A DNA stretch of 64,000 nucleotides from contig CM043702.1 in assembly GCA_023935145.1 (NCBI GenBank), forward strand, positions 55,940,501-56,004,500. The letters run 5' to 3'. The notes beneath the pieces are model-generated. The model saw nothing but the letters and a program-made list of their open reading frames with translations, searched no databases and was not told the DNA's origin. Shown piece after piece: positions 33,750 through 46,320 of the stretch. A program made the translations under genes and the position numbers. Position 1 is the first letter of the stretch. Every line of letters starts with the position of its first letter. This stretch comes from Bretschneidera sinensis (Eukaryota > Streptophyta > Magnoliopsida > Brassicales > Akaniaceae).

Positions 33750-34231
33750 CTTTCTCCTTTACCTTATGGTTTATCTCGGTAGTAGCCATATATGTTGCTG
33801 CCATACCGAGTTGTTGGCCTTCCTCTAACGAACAACCCTTCTCTACTTGATGCTTCCCTCATCTTGGCATCAAGATTATCTTGTAACTCTTTATCAGGAT
33901 CCATTTTAAAAGCAAAGATTCATTTTAGAAGATACCTCTTATTAGGGAGAGTTTTGGTAAGAAATAACTCGTCTAATTTCTTCCAAATGATAGCTGGATC
34001 TTCCGAGTCTCCGCACTCTCTTGTGACGCTATCCGACATGTGCAGAAAGATGGTGCTATATGCCATCTTCTTCATCTCATTCCGCTGGACCTCCGTGAAA
34101 CTTGCTGGAAAATCGTCATCTTCTCCAATAACCAAGTCCACTTTTTGTTTCATAAGAATAACCTTGATCTTCTGCTTCCAAAGGGCAAAGTCTCCCTTTC
34201 CATCAAACTTCTCAACAATAAAGTTTGACAT
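33750..34231 (-). pseudogene. C1 gag remnant
   Basis: Begins MSNFIVEKFDGKGDFALWKQ, a typical Copia gag start, and continues through WKKLDELFLTKTLPNK to a stop near 33920. The basic linker to the zinc knuckle is in another frame. Confidence 0.75.
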
Positions 34232-34289
34232 CTTGCGGAGAAAATCCCAAGATTTATGCAACACCCACAATTGCTTTCCAACTTCTTCT

Positions 34290-34442
34290 AAATCTCAAGA
34301 ACACGATCAAAAATTGATCTCAATACCATTCCTGAATCACTCTCAAGAACATAATCAGATCTTGATCTCTACTCTGTTCTTGAATCACCTCAAGAACAAG
34401 ATCAAATATTGCTCTCTTCCATTCTTGAATCACCCAAGAAGT
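34290..34442. repeat. Degenerate repeats in the C1 leader
   Basis: About three imperfect copies of a ~55-bp unit containing CTCAAGAACAxGATCA and TTCTTGAATCACC, between gag and the primer site. Confidence 0.6.
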
Positions 34443-34487
34443 TGACCTTTGATTCTTGGAGTCTTGCTCTGATCACCCCTTATTCTT

Positions 34488-34541
34488 GCTCTGATACCAG
34501 TTGTCCAAAGTCTGATACCACTGTCCAAAGCTCTGATACCA
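34488..34541 (-). other. C1 primer-binding site with two upstream look-alikes
   Basis: The minus strand carries TGGTATCAGAGC at 34541-34530 next to the LTR. Near-copies lie at 34520-34510 (TGGTATCAGAC) and 34499-34488 (TGGTATCAGAGC). Only the first is in normal position. Confidence 0.75.
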
Positions 34542-34542
34542 T

Positions 34543-35409
34543 TGTTAGAAAATCACCTTTTTGCGAAATCCCAGGTTGTGATCTTTCCAAACACCTAAGT
34601 CTAGAATGACTTGTAATAAAACTGAAACAAAACAGGAATCAAACCAATCAAAGAAAGAACACAAGTAATTGTTGTTGAGGTTCGGCAATGTGCCTACGTC
34701 CTCGTGAGCTCCTCCGAGCTCTCTGCACTAAATTAATGGAGTTCTAACAATTACAGCAACACTTCTTCAAGAATCCTCAAGTTCTTGAAGAACAAAAAAA
34801 GAGGAAAAGAAAGTGATAAGGACTAGTGTTTCTCTGGATTTTTCCCCAAGATAATTTCAATTACAAAGCCCTTGAATCCCCAATCTATACTACTCTCTCT
34901 CTAAACAACCAGCCTCTCTTAAATGAGTCTCTCCTGTGTTTAGTGTCTTTGCATTCTCACACACCACGTGTTCTATTTCACACACATTCACGTGTCATTT
35001 TTTCATCACACCTTGAATGGCTCCTAGATGACCCTTTATATAGAGCAATGATTACCTCATCCAATCTTTGAGATCAATCTCAACCCTTAGATCTTAAGAA
35101 CTAAAGACTCATGGCTCTCTAAGAGTCTAAGTAATCCTATATGTTTTAACCATGTTCCACGCACTATCTCAAAGTGCCCAAAATGATGCTTCAAGTGTGC
35201 CTGGTGTCGCGGCCCAAACCAGGGCACACAACCTCCAGGTGCTGGGCACCGCGACGCACACCACCTTGTGCCACGACGCACACATGAAGGAGGCTTCTCC
35301 ATTCTTCATCCTTTGCTGGAGGCCATGGTGCACACATCCTGGGCCACGACGCACAGTTGTATCTGAAGCTAACTTTTTCTCCTGTTTAATCCTTAGACAA
35401 ATACCAACA
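34543..35409 (-). repeat. C1 5' LTR
   Basis: Plus-strand ends TGTTAGAAAATC and TACCAACA, 867 bp, matching 29977-30833 with the same GC-rich block. Confidence 0.88.
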
Positions 35410-36843
35410 TCCTTCAACAACTAAAAACTATTCTCACACTCCTTAGACCATACAACCTTTGCCTCTTTCCTGGTCAATCTAGTAAGAGGTGTAACGATCG
35501 TAGTAAAGTTTTGAATGAATCTTTTATAATAAACGACCAATCCCAAGAAGCTTCTAATTTTAATCAAATTAGTTTTTCTCTCCCAACTCAACACTACCTC
35601 TACCTTCTGTGGATCAATTTCTATACCATCTCCAGATACTACATGCCCCAAGAAAGTTATTTCATTCAGCCAAGATTCACATTTAGAAAATTTAGCATAC
35701 AATCTCTCACTCCTCAGAATCTCCAACACCATTTCTAAATTCCTCACATGTTGTTCTTCATTCTTAGAATATACCAGAATGTCATCAATAAATATAACCA
35801 TAAACTTATTAAGATATAGTTTAAACACTTTATTCATCAAGTCTATGAATGCAGTTGGAGCATAAGTCAACCCAAATAGTATCAAAAGAAACTCATAGTG
35901 ACCATTACATGTCCTAAAAGCAGTCTTAGGCACGTCTCCTTCTTTTATTCTCAATTGGTGATAACCTGATCTCAGGTCTATCTTAGAAAATACCCTTGCT
36001 CCCTGCAACTTCTCAAATAAATCATCTATCTTAGGTAAAGGATATTTTTTCTTAACGGTTACCTTATTAAACTATTTGTGGTCTATATACCATCTCATCG
36101 TTCCATCTTTCTTTTTCATAAACAACACAGGGGCTCCCCAAACACACTAGGTCTGATAAATTGTTTGTCTAATAATTCTTAAAACGGTACTTTCAACTCT
36201 CTCAACTCAGTTGGTGTCATTCTATAAGGTGTTATAGATATGTGTGTTGAACCTAAAATCACATATATAGAAAACTAAATCTTCCCACTGGGAGGCAATA
36301 TAGACAACTCTTCACGAAACACATCAGGATAATCTTTCACTACTAAGATTTCTTCTAACTTCCTATTTTTATTTTATATTTTTAGAATCCATTATGTATG
36401 CCAAAAACTCCTTACAACCCTTCTTCAACCATCTACTAGTAGTCAGGGCAGAAATAAGACAATTTACAAGTATTTTACGTTTTTCCCTAAAAGTTAAACT
36501 CTTCTTGTCCAGGTATCCTGAACAGTACATTTTTCTTAATACAATCAACCCAGACATGATACGCCGACAACCAATTCATCTCTAGAATCAAATCAAAATC
36601 AACCATATTCAAAGAAAACAAATCAACTTCAAACTCTCTATTATCCACACAGATTACATAACCCCAATAAATAGTTTTAATCATAATTCTATATTTAGTA
36701 GGAATTTCAATAATAAGATTATGCATCAAAGGACTAATATAAACATCAATAGACTTCATAAACACACTGGATGCAAAAGAATGAGTTGCACCAGGATCAA
36801 TCAATAATCTAGAAATTTTATCAAGAATAGATAACATACCCAT
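35410..36843 (-). pseudogene. G1 protease, reverse transcriptase and start of RNase H
   Basis: Protease reads RLLIDPGATHSFASS (36800-36750) and later WVDC. Reverse transcriptase has [15 protein letters not shown], the catalytic [11 protein letters not shown], and [15 protein letters not shown]. The long frame 36008-35421 is intact, but upstream parts (36480-36010) contain stops. The segment ends at C1; the continuation is at 29976. Confidence 0.82.
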
Positions 36844-38315
36844 AATAATGTCAGAAGTGGCATTGCATCATGTTGGGTCAATGCCTTTGCTGTCTCTAGG
36901 ATGTAAATGGCCATCCCGTCCTCTCTCAGCTACTGGTCCTCTGCCTTTGCCCCACATACTCCATGATCCACTACCTCTCTCCACCTGTCTTCTCCCAACA
37001 CCTCCAGCACTTATCTCAATAGATTTCCCCACTGGACAATCTACACCAATATATCCTCCCTCACCACATACAAAGCACATAAGAGTAGGACAATTCTGAG
37101 ACAGATGCCATGTCTGATTACATCTAAAACGAACTCTTGTATCTCAATCATATATCAGGTTACCACTTCCCCTTGGTGGAATACGTATTCCTCTACCATA
37201 ACTTTCAGTTCCCATAGCCCGTCTCCCAAATTTAGGGGTTCCACCGATATTACTCTGAGCTATAAAAGCAATAAATTTTGCTTACCTTGGACTCTGTATT
37301 ACAGTTTCCTGTGACAAGGAATGCCTCATCTGGAGCGATCTTCCACCCTGCAAACTCATACTGCTACCACCTCTAGGTTATTAAAATCTAGACCTCTTTA
37401 GCCAATCCCTCATACTTTTAAATTCCATCACATCCTTCTCAATATAAAGTGCTATATCTGCCAACCTAACATAATTCATATGCCACATGTGAGATAGTTT
37501 CGATCTAATCTCAAAATATAATCCACTTAAGAACCTCTTACACTTCTTCTACTTTATATCTACCATTTTCGATACAAACCTTGTCAAGGCCATATATATG
37601 CTATCATACTAAGTCACAGTCAACATATTTTACCTCAAATAAATAAAATCTCTCTTTTGTTGGGCTATGAAAGTATATAAGAAATATTTAGAAAATAAAA
37701 ATCCTCCTTAAACATACTCCAAGTTAAGAGTCTATCAATATATGCACTTATCCTAGGAAGAGTATCCTCCCACCATTCTAAAGCTTCTCTTTTTAACTTA
37801 AACGAAGCAAATGCGACCCTCTACCTGTCAGTCATTGGTAAAATACCAAATAATCTCTCTACATGTTTCACACATAGCTCAGGCTCAAAAAGATTCATAG
37901 ATCCTTTAAACAACAAAGCATTTAACTTAATATATCCAACAAAACAATCTCCCTGCATCTCATGGATAAACTCATCTTTATCCTTTTGAACGTCTACCAT
38001 TACTGGATTTATAACAAACTCAGGCACTACTTTAGCCTGTTCATTAAGTCTATGCTATAGACTATCAACTCTATCATCTGTTACATTCATTTTCTCAAGA
38101 GCATGAGCAAGAGCTTCTCTTAGCTCACCTCTTTCAACGCTAGATTCTCTCACACCCCTACTAGTATTAATTATACTATCAACAATTTCCCTTCTAAGAG
38201 ACTCACTCTAACTCAGCCTTCATCTCAACCTCAGTTTTTCAAAAAGCTTTGGGGGCCTACCATACCCTCTCTGGTCAGCAACTCTAACTCTAAGTCTCCC
38301 ATGTCCACACGACAT
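36844..38315 (-). pseudogene. G1 gag remnant
   Basis: Putative start MSCGHGRLRVRVADQ at 38315, a common beginning of plant Gypsy gag. A middle part reads VCVKHVERLFGILPMTDR-like text (38027-37821). The zinc knuckle at 37080-37040 reads CFVCGEGGYIGVDC, with His replaced by Tyr. Many stops and frame changes. Confidence 0.7.
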
Positions 38316-38401
38316 CCTCAGACAGTGCATTAACATATAGTTTGTTTAATTATTCCACTTCTTTAAATTTTTATGCAATCTACATAATCATAAAATCTAA
38401 T

Positions 38402-38413
38402 GCTTTGATACCA
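38402..38413 (-). other. G1 primer-binding site
   Basis: Minus-strand TGGTATCAAAGC, complementary to a tRNA-Met 3' end, four bases from the 5' LTR. Confidence 0.8.
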
Positions 38414-38417
38414 AAAT

Positions 38418-39245
38418 TGTAACAATCCACCCCGGGTTGGCCACCCCCGAGACGATGTCATCACATTTTGAAATCCCAACACAACACATATATGCAACAA
38501 TACAAAAATATATCAACTAAAATTAAAAATTTCATCCAATCTTTAACTCTTCTCAGCGAAGATGCATCATCATTCTCTTTTACGAATCAATATATACTTA
38601 TAACAAAATGAATAAAAATATTTTTATTACAAATATTTCTTTCTTCTTTCTTACAATGTCTGAGGACTTAACCACGAGACTTACTTAAGGTAGTTACTCT
38701 GCTATCAGCTTTAAACTCTATATGTCCTGCCCACTGCCTAAATTTTTTTTCAACAATGAAGAGTGAGCTTCACAAGCTCAGTGAATTAAATTTACTAGAA
38801 GTACTCGATTATATACTTCTAGTCACATCTTATAATCCAATCTTTCAAATAATCTTCCCATATTCATTCATCTATTATCTCATGTAAATCAATAATAACA
38901 TCCTATTATAATTTCAACCATTTATCAATCTCATCTTAAATTAACCATCAAACATATCAAATTTTCTTCTCATATATTTAATCATCTTGAGATTTTTCAC
39001 TTTAATATCATTATTTACCTCATTATGAGGTTCATAGCATATAATCAATCAATCAAATAAATTTTTATTATATCATATTGTCACATTTCTTTCTCATCAT
39101 ATTTGCCTCTTTATGAGTCTCATTTGGCTATCAATAATTTCACAATCAAGATTGATACTTTAGCATCTCAATCAATAATAATCAATACTTAAAACAAATG
39201 TAATGCATGAATTTAAATTATCTTTATCATTAGATCATTCAATAG
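38418..39245 (-). repeat. G1 5' LTR, segment adjacent to gag
   Basis: Plus strand starts TGTAACAATCC and runs parallel to 26073-26895. It is cut by S1; the LTR resumes at 49362. Confidence 0.88.
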
Positions 39246-40404
39246 TCTTGACCCTCATCTAAATTTTAATGATGACAAAACACAAGTCTAAATATACTAA
39301 CAGTGCTATCTAAGAGTTTTAAACAATAAAAGCATACAGCCAAGAATCAAGATGCAAGAACTCAACCCAAATCAGACACCAAGTCAAGACAAAAGATCTA
39401 GTATAGGATTAAGGTATTGAAACAAGTTATAAATCTCACTTGTTCAGGTAACAAGCTTGTCTTATGGCTCTTTTTAAAAAGGCATTTTAACAAAGCTATT
39501 TATTCAAACGTTTATAAGTCAAAAACATCTCAAAGAATAAAAAAATGGGTTGAAGGGCAAGTCGACTGGGTACTTATACCAGAAAACTGGTATATAGGAC
39601 AGTATATCCCCAGTTGACTGGGTGCTTTATACCAGTCGACTGGTATATTGGACAAAATGTCCCTAGTCGACTGGTACTTTTTATAGCCTTAAAAATGAGA
39701 CTTTTCACTTAACCCAGTCGATTGGTACTAAGACCCAATCGACTGGTAATTCAAAAAAATGATCATTGAGACGTGAGACTTAAGCACTAAATGCACCAAA
39801 ACATTCTAAGTCAGTACAAAATGACCATATTAATTCAAGGCTATATAAACCCACTCAAATGAGCATTTGAAGAGAGGAGATTACACATTCAATTTAGTTT
39901 TTGCTCATTAATACACAAAAGCTTTGAAATATTTATTGTTAAGCCATTCTTCAAGCTTTACTTTGAAAGAGAGATATTGTTCAGTTATAAAAGTGTTCGT
40001 TGCTGTCTCTCTACCATTTGTTTTACAGCAACTCATATTTATTGTAAAAGGATTAGCTTCTGAAATGAAGAGATTAGCTTCCGAGAGAAAGGGATAAGCT
40101 TCCAAGAGGAAGGGACTGTTTGTAAGGTTTTTGCAACACCCGTGAAGTTGCACGACTAAGAGTTTTAGTGGATTACTTCAAGGAGGTTCCTTGAAAAGAG
40201 TGGATGTACGGTCAAAACGAATCTGATATTGCCGAACCACTATAAACTGAGTTTGCATCTTCTATTCCTTACACTCTTTTGCTTACAACACATTACTTGT
40301 TTATATGCTTGTGGATTTATCTGTTTTTATAAACTTGTGATTAATTAGCGAAAGTTTTTAAAAACCCAATTCACCCCCCTCTTGGGTTGAAATCTCAGTC
40401 AACA
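39246..40404 (+). repeat. S1 5' LTR
   Basis: Starts TCTTGACCCTCATCTAAATT (TG expected) and ends AGTCAACA. Holds a cluster of ACCAGTCGACTGGT-like palindromes at 39558-39750. A decayed primer site (TTCATATCAAAGC) follows at 40405. Confidence 0.88.
39558..39750. repeat. Palindrome cluster in S1 5' LTR
   Basis: About six variants of ACCAGTCGACTGGT, each a near-perfect inverted repeat with core GTCGAC, spaced roughly 20-50 bp. Comparable clusters occur at 45779-46050 and 48525-48745. Confidence 0.8.
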
Positions 40405-40458
40405 ATTCATATCAAAGCCTCATTCTCAATTTTAGGCTAAAATTGTTGAGTTGATCCG

Positions 40459-41835
40459 ATGGCATCGAATAGCTATTCTGAGGGACATTCCTACACTAGG
40501 CCTCCCTTGTTCAATGGCTCCAACTATAGCTATTGAAAAAACATGATGAAAATCTTTGTCGAATGACAAGATTATAATCTATAGAGAGTCATTGAGGAAT
40601 GACCTAGAATTCCATCAAAGGAAATAACTATTGGAGAAATCAATCACATAATGCCTAAACTCAAAATTAAGTTCAATGATGAGGATTGTAGAATGATGTC
40701 TCTCAATAATAGAGCCCCAAGTATTTTACATTATGCTTTAGATATATCTGAATATAATAAAATTTTCGCATGTGTTTTGGCTAAGGAGATTTGGGATAAA
40801 CTACAAGTCACATATGAAGGAACTAGTGAGGTTAAAAAATAAAAAAAATCTATATGCTAGTATCCGAATATGAATCTTTTAAAATGTCTCATAATGAAAC
40901 AATTTCTCAAATGCACTCACGTTTCACAACTATTGTTAATGGTTTGAAGCTTCTTGGTAGGAACATTGAGGAGTTTGAACTAACAAGAAAAATCTTAAGA
41001 TCTCTGCCAGTTACTTGGAAACCAAAGAAGACGGCCATTTAGAAGGCCAAAGATCTCGACAAACTTGACGTCGAAACACTTCTCAGGTCATTATTGACAT
41101 ATGAGATGGAAGAAATGAATCCAATTGTCAATGATGATGAGAAGAAGAAAAAGGTGATTGCTCTTAAAGCCTCTACGAGCAACAAAGAAGAATAAACAGA
41201 AGAAGAAGTGGAGAGCAGCGAAGAAGATGGTGAGATAGCTTTAATCACCAAACAGTTTCACAGATTCTTGAAGAAAAGCAAGAAACCATACACAAAGGAT
41301 CCCACCTCAAAAAGGGAACCACTTGTGTGTTATGGATGCAAGAAGTCCGGTCACATCAAGGCCGATTGTACAGCTTCAAGCAAACCATATAGGAGCTTCA
41401 AGAAGAAAGCTATGATTGCAACCACTTGGAGTGATGACAAAGAAGAAGAATCCTCGGATAAAGAGATCAGATACGAGGAAATTACCAACCTATGTCTTAT
41501 GGAAATTGATGATGAAAATGAGGTATCGACTTCTCCCTCTTCAAAAAATAACATTGTTAGTAGTAGTGAAGAATTGATAGAAGTCATAAATGAAATGCAT
41601 GAAGAATTTAAGAAATTCGATTTAGGAATTATACTCTTAAGAAAGAGGTGTCATCTCTTTCTAAAGAGATGATAAGTCTAAAAGAAGAAAAAGATAAACT
41701 ATCTTCATTGCTTTATGATTCTTCTCAAGATTTTCTTAAAGATGAAAATGAAAACTTAAAGAAGAAGATATCAAAATTAAAAAGCACAATATCTAGACTC
41801 GTGCTTGGAAAAGAAAAGCTTGATGAAGTGCTATA
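40459..41835 (+). pseudogene. S1 gag remnant
   Basis: Start MASNSYSEGHSYTRPP at 40459, then FNGSNYSY, a UBN2-type region (LAKEIWDKLQVTYEGTSEV, FTTIVNGLKLLG) and a CCHC zinc knuckle CYGCKKSGHIKADC near 41330-41370, followed by an acidic Glu/Ser region and a coiled segment. Stops occur at about 40540, 40840, 41040 and 41193. Sirevirus gag proteins commonly carry such acidic and coiled extensions. Confidence 0.8.
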
Positions 41836-41914
41836 TTGACAAAGATTAAGTGGAGGAAAATCCAGGTTAGGATATTCTCCATTAGGCAAGAAAAAATCAA
41901 AAGAGAGCTTATTC

Positions 41915-42463
41915 ATGAAAGCATCATGTGTGAATAAAACCTCTACTTCAAAGACTACTAGCAAGGTCAAAAGCATTCCCTCAATGAATGTTAGTAGGTC
42001 TAGAAATACTAATTCTAATGCATATGCAAGAATGAAACATCCTAGAAATAATCATGCTTATATGTATGCTCATTCAAGAAATGCTTATACACATCCTAGG
42101 AGTAACCATCATATGTATCTTAGAAATAATATGTATACTCAAGACTTGCACACTGCACAAGCATATCCTAGGAATTACTATCATGGTTATTCTAGAAATA
42201 ATATGCATACTCATAATAATGCAAGCATGTATCCAAGAAATCATCATCATATTTTTCCTAGAAATGACATGCATATTCCTCACATTAGAAACATGTATCC
42301 TAGAAACTCCTATCCTAAGAATTATAGACATGCACAACTAAGTCATCCTAGAAATTTCAATAACTATTGTCCTAGGATTACGAATTATCAACATGTCTAT
42401 GGAACACCATATGTTGTTAAGAAAGTATGGGTCCCAAAAGGAACCTGTATTTTCAAGGACTAA
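41915..42463 (+). pseudogene. S1 gag-pol linker with His/Asn/Tyr/Arg-rich repeats
   Basis: A 182-codon open stretch with many YPRN, HPRN and SRNN words spaced about 10-16 residues apart (for example MYPRNHHHIFPRNDMH). It ends VKKVWVPKGT, a sequence that precedes the protease in Sirevirus polyproteins. Function unknown; the composition suggests nucleic-acid binding, which is only inference. Confidence 0.65.
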
Positions 42464-42539
42464 CCTCAAAGGACCCAAGAAATTTTGGGTACCTAAAAAT
42501 GCAATTGTACATCCTTGTGTGGTGTAGATATGTCTCCAT

Positions 42540-45500
42540 ACTAAGGAAAAAGGTAACTATTAGTATCTTGATAGTGGATGCTCAAAGTACATGACTAGTG
42601 ATTAAAGTGTATTCAAGGAACTAACTCTAAGAGATGGCAGACATGTCACTATTGGAGACAACACAAAAATAAAGATCATCGGGCATGGAAAAGTTGGTAA
42701 TAATTTCTCAACCATAGATAATGTATTATTAGTACAAGGCCTCAAGCCAAATTTGTTAAGTATTAGTTAACTATGTGACAAAGGCAACAATGTCATATTT
42801 GAAACCTCTCATTGTCTAGTTATAGACATCAAGAGTAACAAGATCAAGTTTGTTGGCCATAGACATGAAAATGTCTATATAGTTGATTTAAAATCCTTGT
42901 ATTCGGAAAATGAAAAATGTTTTCCTGCATTTGGTGAAAACCCATGGCTATGGCATAGAAGGCTTGGTTATGTGAACATGAATTTGCTTAAAATCATTTC
43001 AAGAAAAGATTTAGTCATTAGACTACCCAAAATCAAATTTGTAAAAGATAAAGTATGTGATGCTTGTCAAATGGTAAAACAATCTAGAATTTCTTTTAAA
43101 TCAAAAAATGTAGTATCAACTACTAGACCATTGGAACTTTTGCATATGGACTTATTTGGTCCAATAAGTACCATTAGTCTAGGTGGCCATCAATATACTC
43201 TTGTCATTGTTGATGACTATTCAAGATATACCTTTGTTATCTTTATTGCTTACAAGGATAAAGCTTTTAAAGGATTTGAAAACTTTTGCGAAAAGGGTTC
43301 AAAATGAAAAAGGAATTTGTATTTCAAGTATTAAAAGTGATCATGGAAAAGAATTTGAAAACCAAAGTTTTTCAAAATTTTGTGATGAAAATGGAATTGA
43401 TCACAACTTTTCAGCTCCTAGAACTCCTCAACAAAATGGAGTTGTTGAGACAAAAAATAGAGTTCTAGAAGAATTTGCAAGAACATTGATTTGTGAAAAT
43501 AGCTTACCAAAATACTTTTGGATGGAAGCGGTAAACACTTTTTCTATATCTTGAATAGAATTTTAATTAGGCCTATGCTTAACAAAACTCCGTATGAATT
43601 ATGAAAAGGTAGAAAGCCTAATATCTCCTATTTTTGTACATTTAGTTGTAAATGCTTCATCCTAAATAACAATAAAACTAACTTGGGTAAATTTGACTCT
43701 AAGATCGATGAAGGGATATTTTTAGGATATTCAACCTCTAGTAAGGCTTATAGAGTCTTCAATAAGAGAACTCTAGTAGTAGAAGAATCCGTTCATGTAA
43801 CCCTTGACGAGTCTAACCCAATTAGTAGTAGAGAAGTTTCTTTCAATGATGATGCAGATTTCATTCCAAGAACGGAGGTACCTACTCCCATTATTGACCT
43901 AAATGAGAGCTCACTTCAAACAAATCAAGAGATGGATACTCTCAAATTGGACCAACCATCTACAAGTCAACAAGAGGATAGTCTTCTCAAAGATTGAAGG
44001 TATATAAATTATCACCCAATCGATCAAGTGATTGGTGATCCTTCATAAGAGGTAAGAACTCGTTCCTCAATTAGAAACATTTGCAAGTATGTAGCCTATT
44101 TGTCTCAAATAGAACCTAAAACATTTATAGAAGCCGAAAAGGATAATCCTTGGATAATGTCCATGTAAGAAGAAATAAATCAATTTGAAAGAAACAATGT
44201 ATGGAATCTATTTCCTAGACCAAAGAATTGTACAATAATAGGAACTAAATGGGTATTTAGAAATAAGATGGATGAAAATAGAATAGTGACTAGAAATAAG
44301 GCTAGACTAGTTGCTAAGGGATATAATCAATAAGAAGGAATAGACTTTGATGGGACCTATGCTCTCGTAGCAAGATTAGAAGCTATTCGAATGTTATTGA
44401 CCTTTGCATGCTTTAATAAGTTTAAATTATTTCAAATGGATGTAAAGAGTGCCTTCTTATATGGCTTTATAGAAGAAGAGGTATACGTTGAGCAACCTCT
44501 TGGATTTGAGAATCCTAGTCTTCTAAATCATGTCTATAAGCTTTTTAAAGCTCTATATGGGTTGAAGCAAGCTCCAAGAGCATGGTATAAAAGACTAAGT
44601 AAATTTTTTATTGACAATAATTTTATAAGAGGAAAAGTAGACACAATCCTCTTCACAAAAACTCACATAAATGACACCCTACTAGTCCAAATATATGTTG
44701 ATAATATTATATTTGGTGCTACTAATGAATCTATGTGTAAAGAGTTTGCCAAGTGCATGCAAAGTGAATTTGAAATGAGTATGATGGGAGAGCTTACCAC
44801 TTCCTTGGGCTTCAAATCAAACAAATCAAAGGAGGCATCTTCATTAATCAATCAAAATACACTAAGGACCTACTAAAGAGGTTCGGGATGGAAAACTCAA
44901 AGCCACTTGGTACTCCTATGAGCACATCTACAAAACTTGATCTTGATGAAGGAGGTAAGTGTGTAGATACTAAATATTATAGAAGCATGATAGAAGCATT
45001 ACTTTATTTAACTGCAAGTAGACCTAATATAATGTTCAGTGTATGCATGTGTGCTAGATTTCAAGCTAATCCTAAGGAATCACATGTAGTTACAGTAAAA
45101 AGAATCCTTAGATATCTACAAGGAACTCAAACCCTAGGATTATGGTACTCTAGAGATTCATCTTTTGAGCTTGTAGGATATTTAGATGCTGACTTTGTCA
45201 GGTGTAGGTTAGATAGAAAGAGCACAAGTGGAACATGCCAATTCTTAGGTGCAATGTTGACCTCTTGGTTTTCCAATAAACAAAACTCCGTTGTACTATC
45301 AACCGCCGAGGCAGAATCCATAGCAGTTGGAAGTTATTGTGCACAAGTGTTGTGGATGAAAAAATAACTAGAAGACTATGACATGAACTTTAAAAGTATC
45401 CCAATACATTGCGATAATACAAGTGTGATCAACTTAACCAAAAACCCTATTCAACACTCTAGAACCAAACACGTAGAAATTAGACATCATTTCTTAAGAG

Positions 45501-45649
45501 ACCATGCTCACAAAGGTGATATTAGACTAGAATTCATACCTTCAGAAGATCAAATAGCTGACATTCTTACAAAAACTCTAAGTGAGGCTAGTTTCGGCAA
45601 AATTAGACTATTAATGGGATTGTTAGATTATGATAAACTGTATGCCTAA
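42540..45649 (+). pseudogene. S1 protease, integrase, reverse transcriptase and RNase H
   Basis: Protease active site YLDSGCSKYMTS near 42567 (preceding Trp now a stop). Integrase zinc finger WHRRLGYVN..CDACQ at 42950-43075, catalytic Asp residues in LHMDLFGP and SDHGKEFENQ, and Glu in NGVVETKNR; the frame shifts near 43300. Reverse transcriptase 44051-44876 keeps FQMDVKSAFL but has YVDN where YVDD is required. RNase H 44888-45649 shows KSTSGTCQFLGA, STAEAESIA and a final ADILTK. Stops and at least two frameshifts make it inactive. Confidence 0.85.
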
Positions 45650-45778
45650 TTGCATCATTATTCATCATTTGCATACTTGATATCTAGTGAAAGAGTATTA
45701 AACCTTATTTAATATTTCCCTCACTCAAGATGGTATAAATAAACAAATTTCATGCTAAGACTCAAGACTGAAAGTTTT

Positions 45779-46050
45779 CCCAATCGACTGGTAAGTCTAT
45801 CCCAGTCGAATGGTAAGTCTCTACCTAATTTCTCAATTGACTGGTAAGTCTATACCAGTCGACTAGTAAACCGAGACCTTATTTAGAGCCATTTTTTTAA
45901 AATTCAATGAACTACCCAGTCGACTGGTATTTTTCTGTCAGTTTATCCAGTCGATTGGTGTCCCGATCGAGTCAACCAGTATGTCAAAAATTTTCAAAAC
46001 CGCAATGGACCCAGTTAACTGGTACCCTAACCCAGTCGACTGGTATCGCG
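45779..46050. repeat. Palindrome cluster between S1 pol and the third ORF
   Basis: About nine variants of CCCAGTCGACTGGTA, the same word as in the LTRs, immediately before the third ORF. Confidence 0.8.
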
Positions 46051-46320
46051 ACTCTATAAATAGTCTCTTCAGATTTTTCACTTTTTCACGCCATTGTTGC
46101 AACCCTAAGCTTTCTCGCTCTAAAAAATCTCATCTTTTTTTCTCAAAAAATCCTCAAAACACTTCATACACACCTTGATCTACACATCTATACCATCTAT
46201 TTCAACTTTCTAAGGTTGAAATCTCAAATATCCATCAAAATCTCTTTTTTCCCCTAAAAAATTTTTCCTCCAAAAATATCCGATAGAATCTCCACCAAGA
46301 CCACTGTTGGGGGATCTCAT

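Larger units (their letters stand above)
29977..35409 (-). mobile_element. C1: Copia element nested in G1 RNase H
   Basis: LTRs at 29977-30833 and 34543-35409 and a perfect 5-bp target duplication TCCTT (29972-29976, 35410-35414). Minus-strand order is gag, protease, integrase, reverse transcriptase, RNase H, which is Copia order. A polypurine tract (AAAGGTAGAGAT on the minus strand) adjoins the lower LTR and a tRNA-Met primer site adjoins the upper LTR. The G1 gene is continuous across the insertion. Confidence 0.9.
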
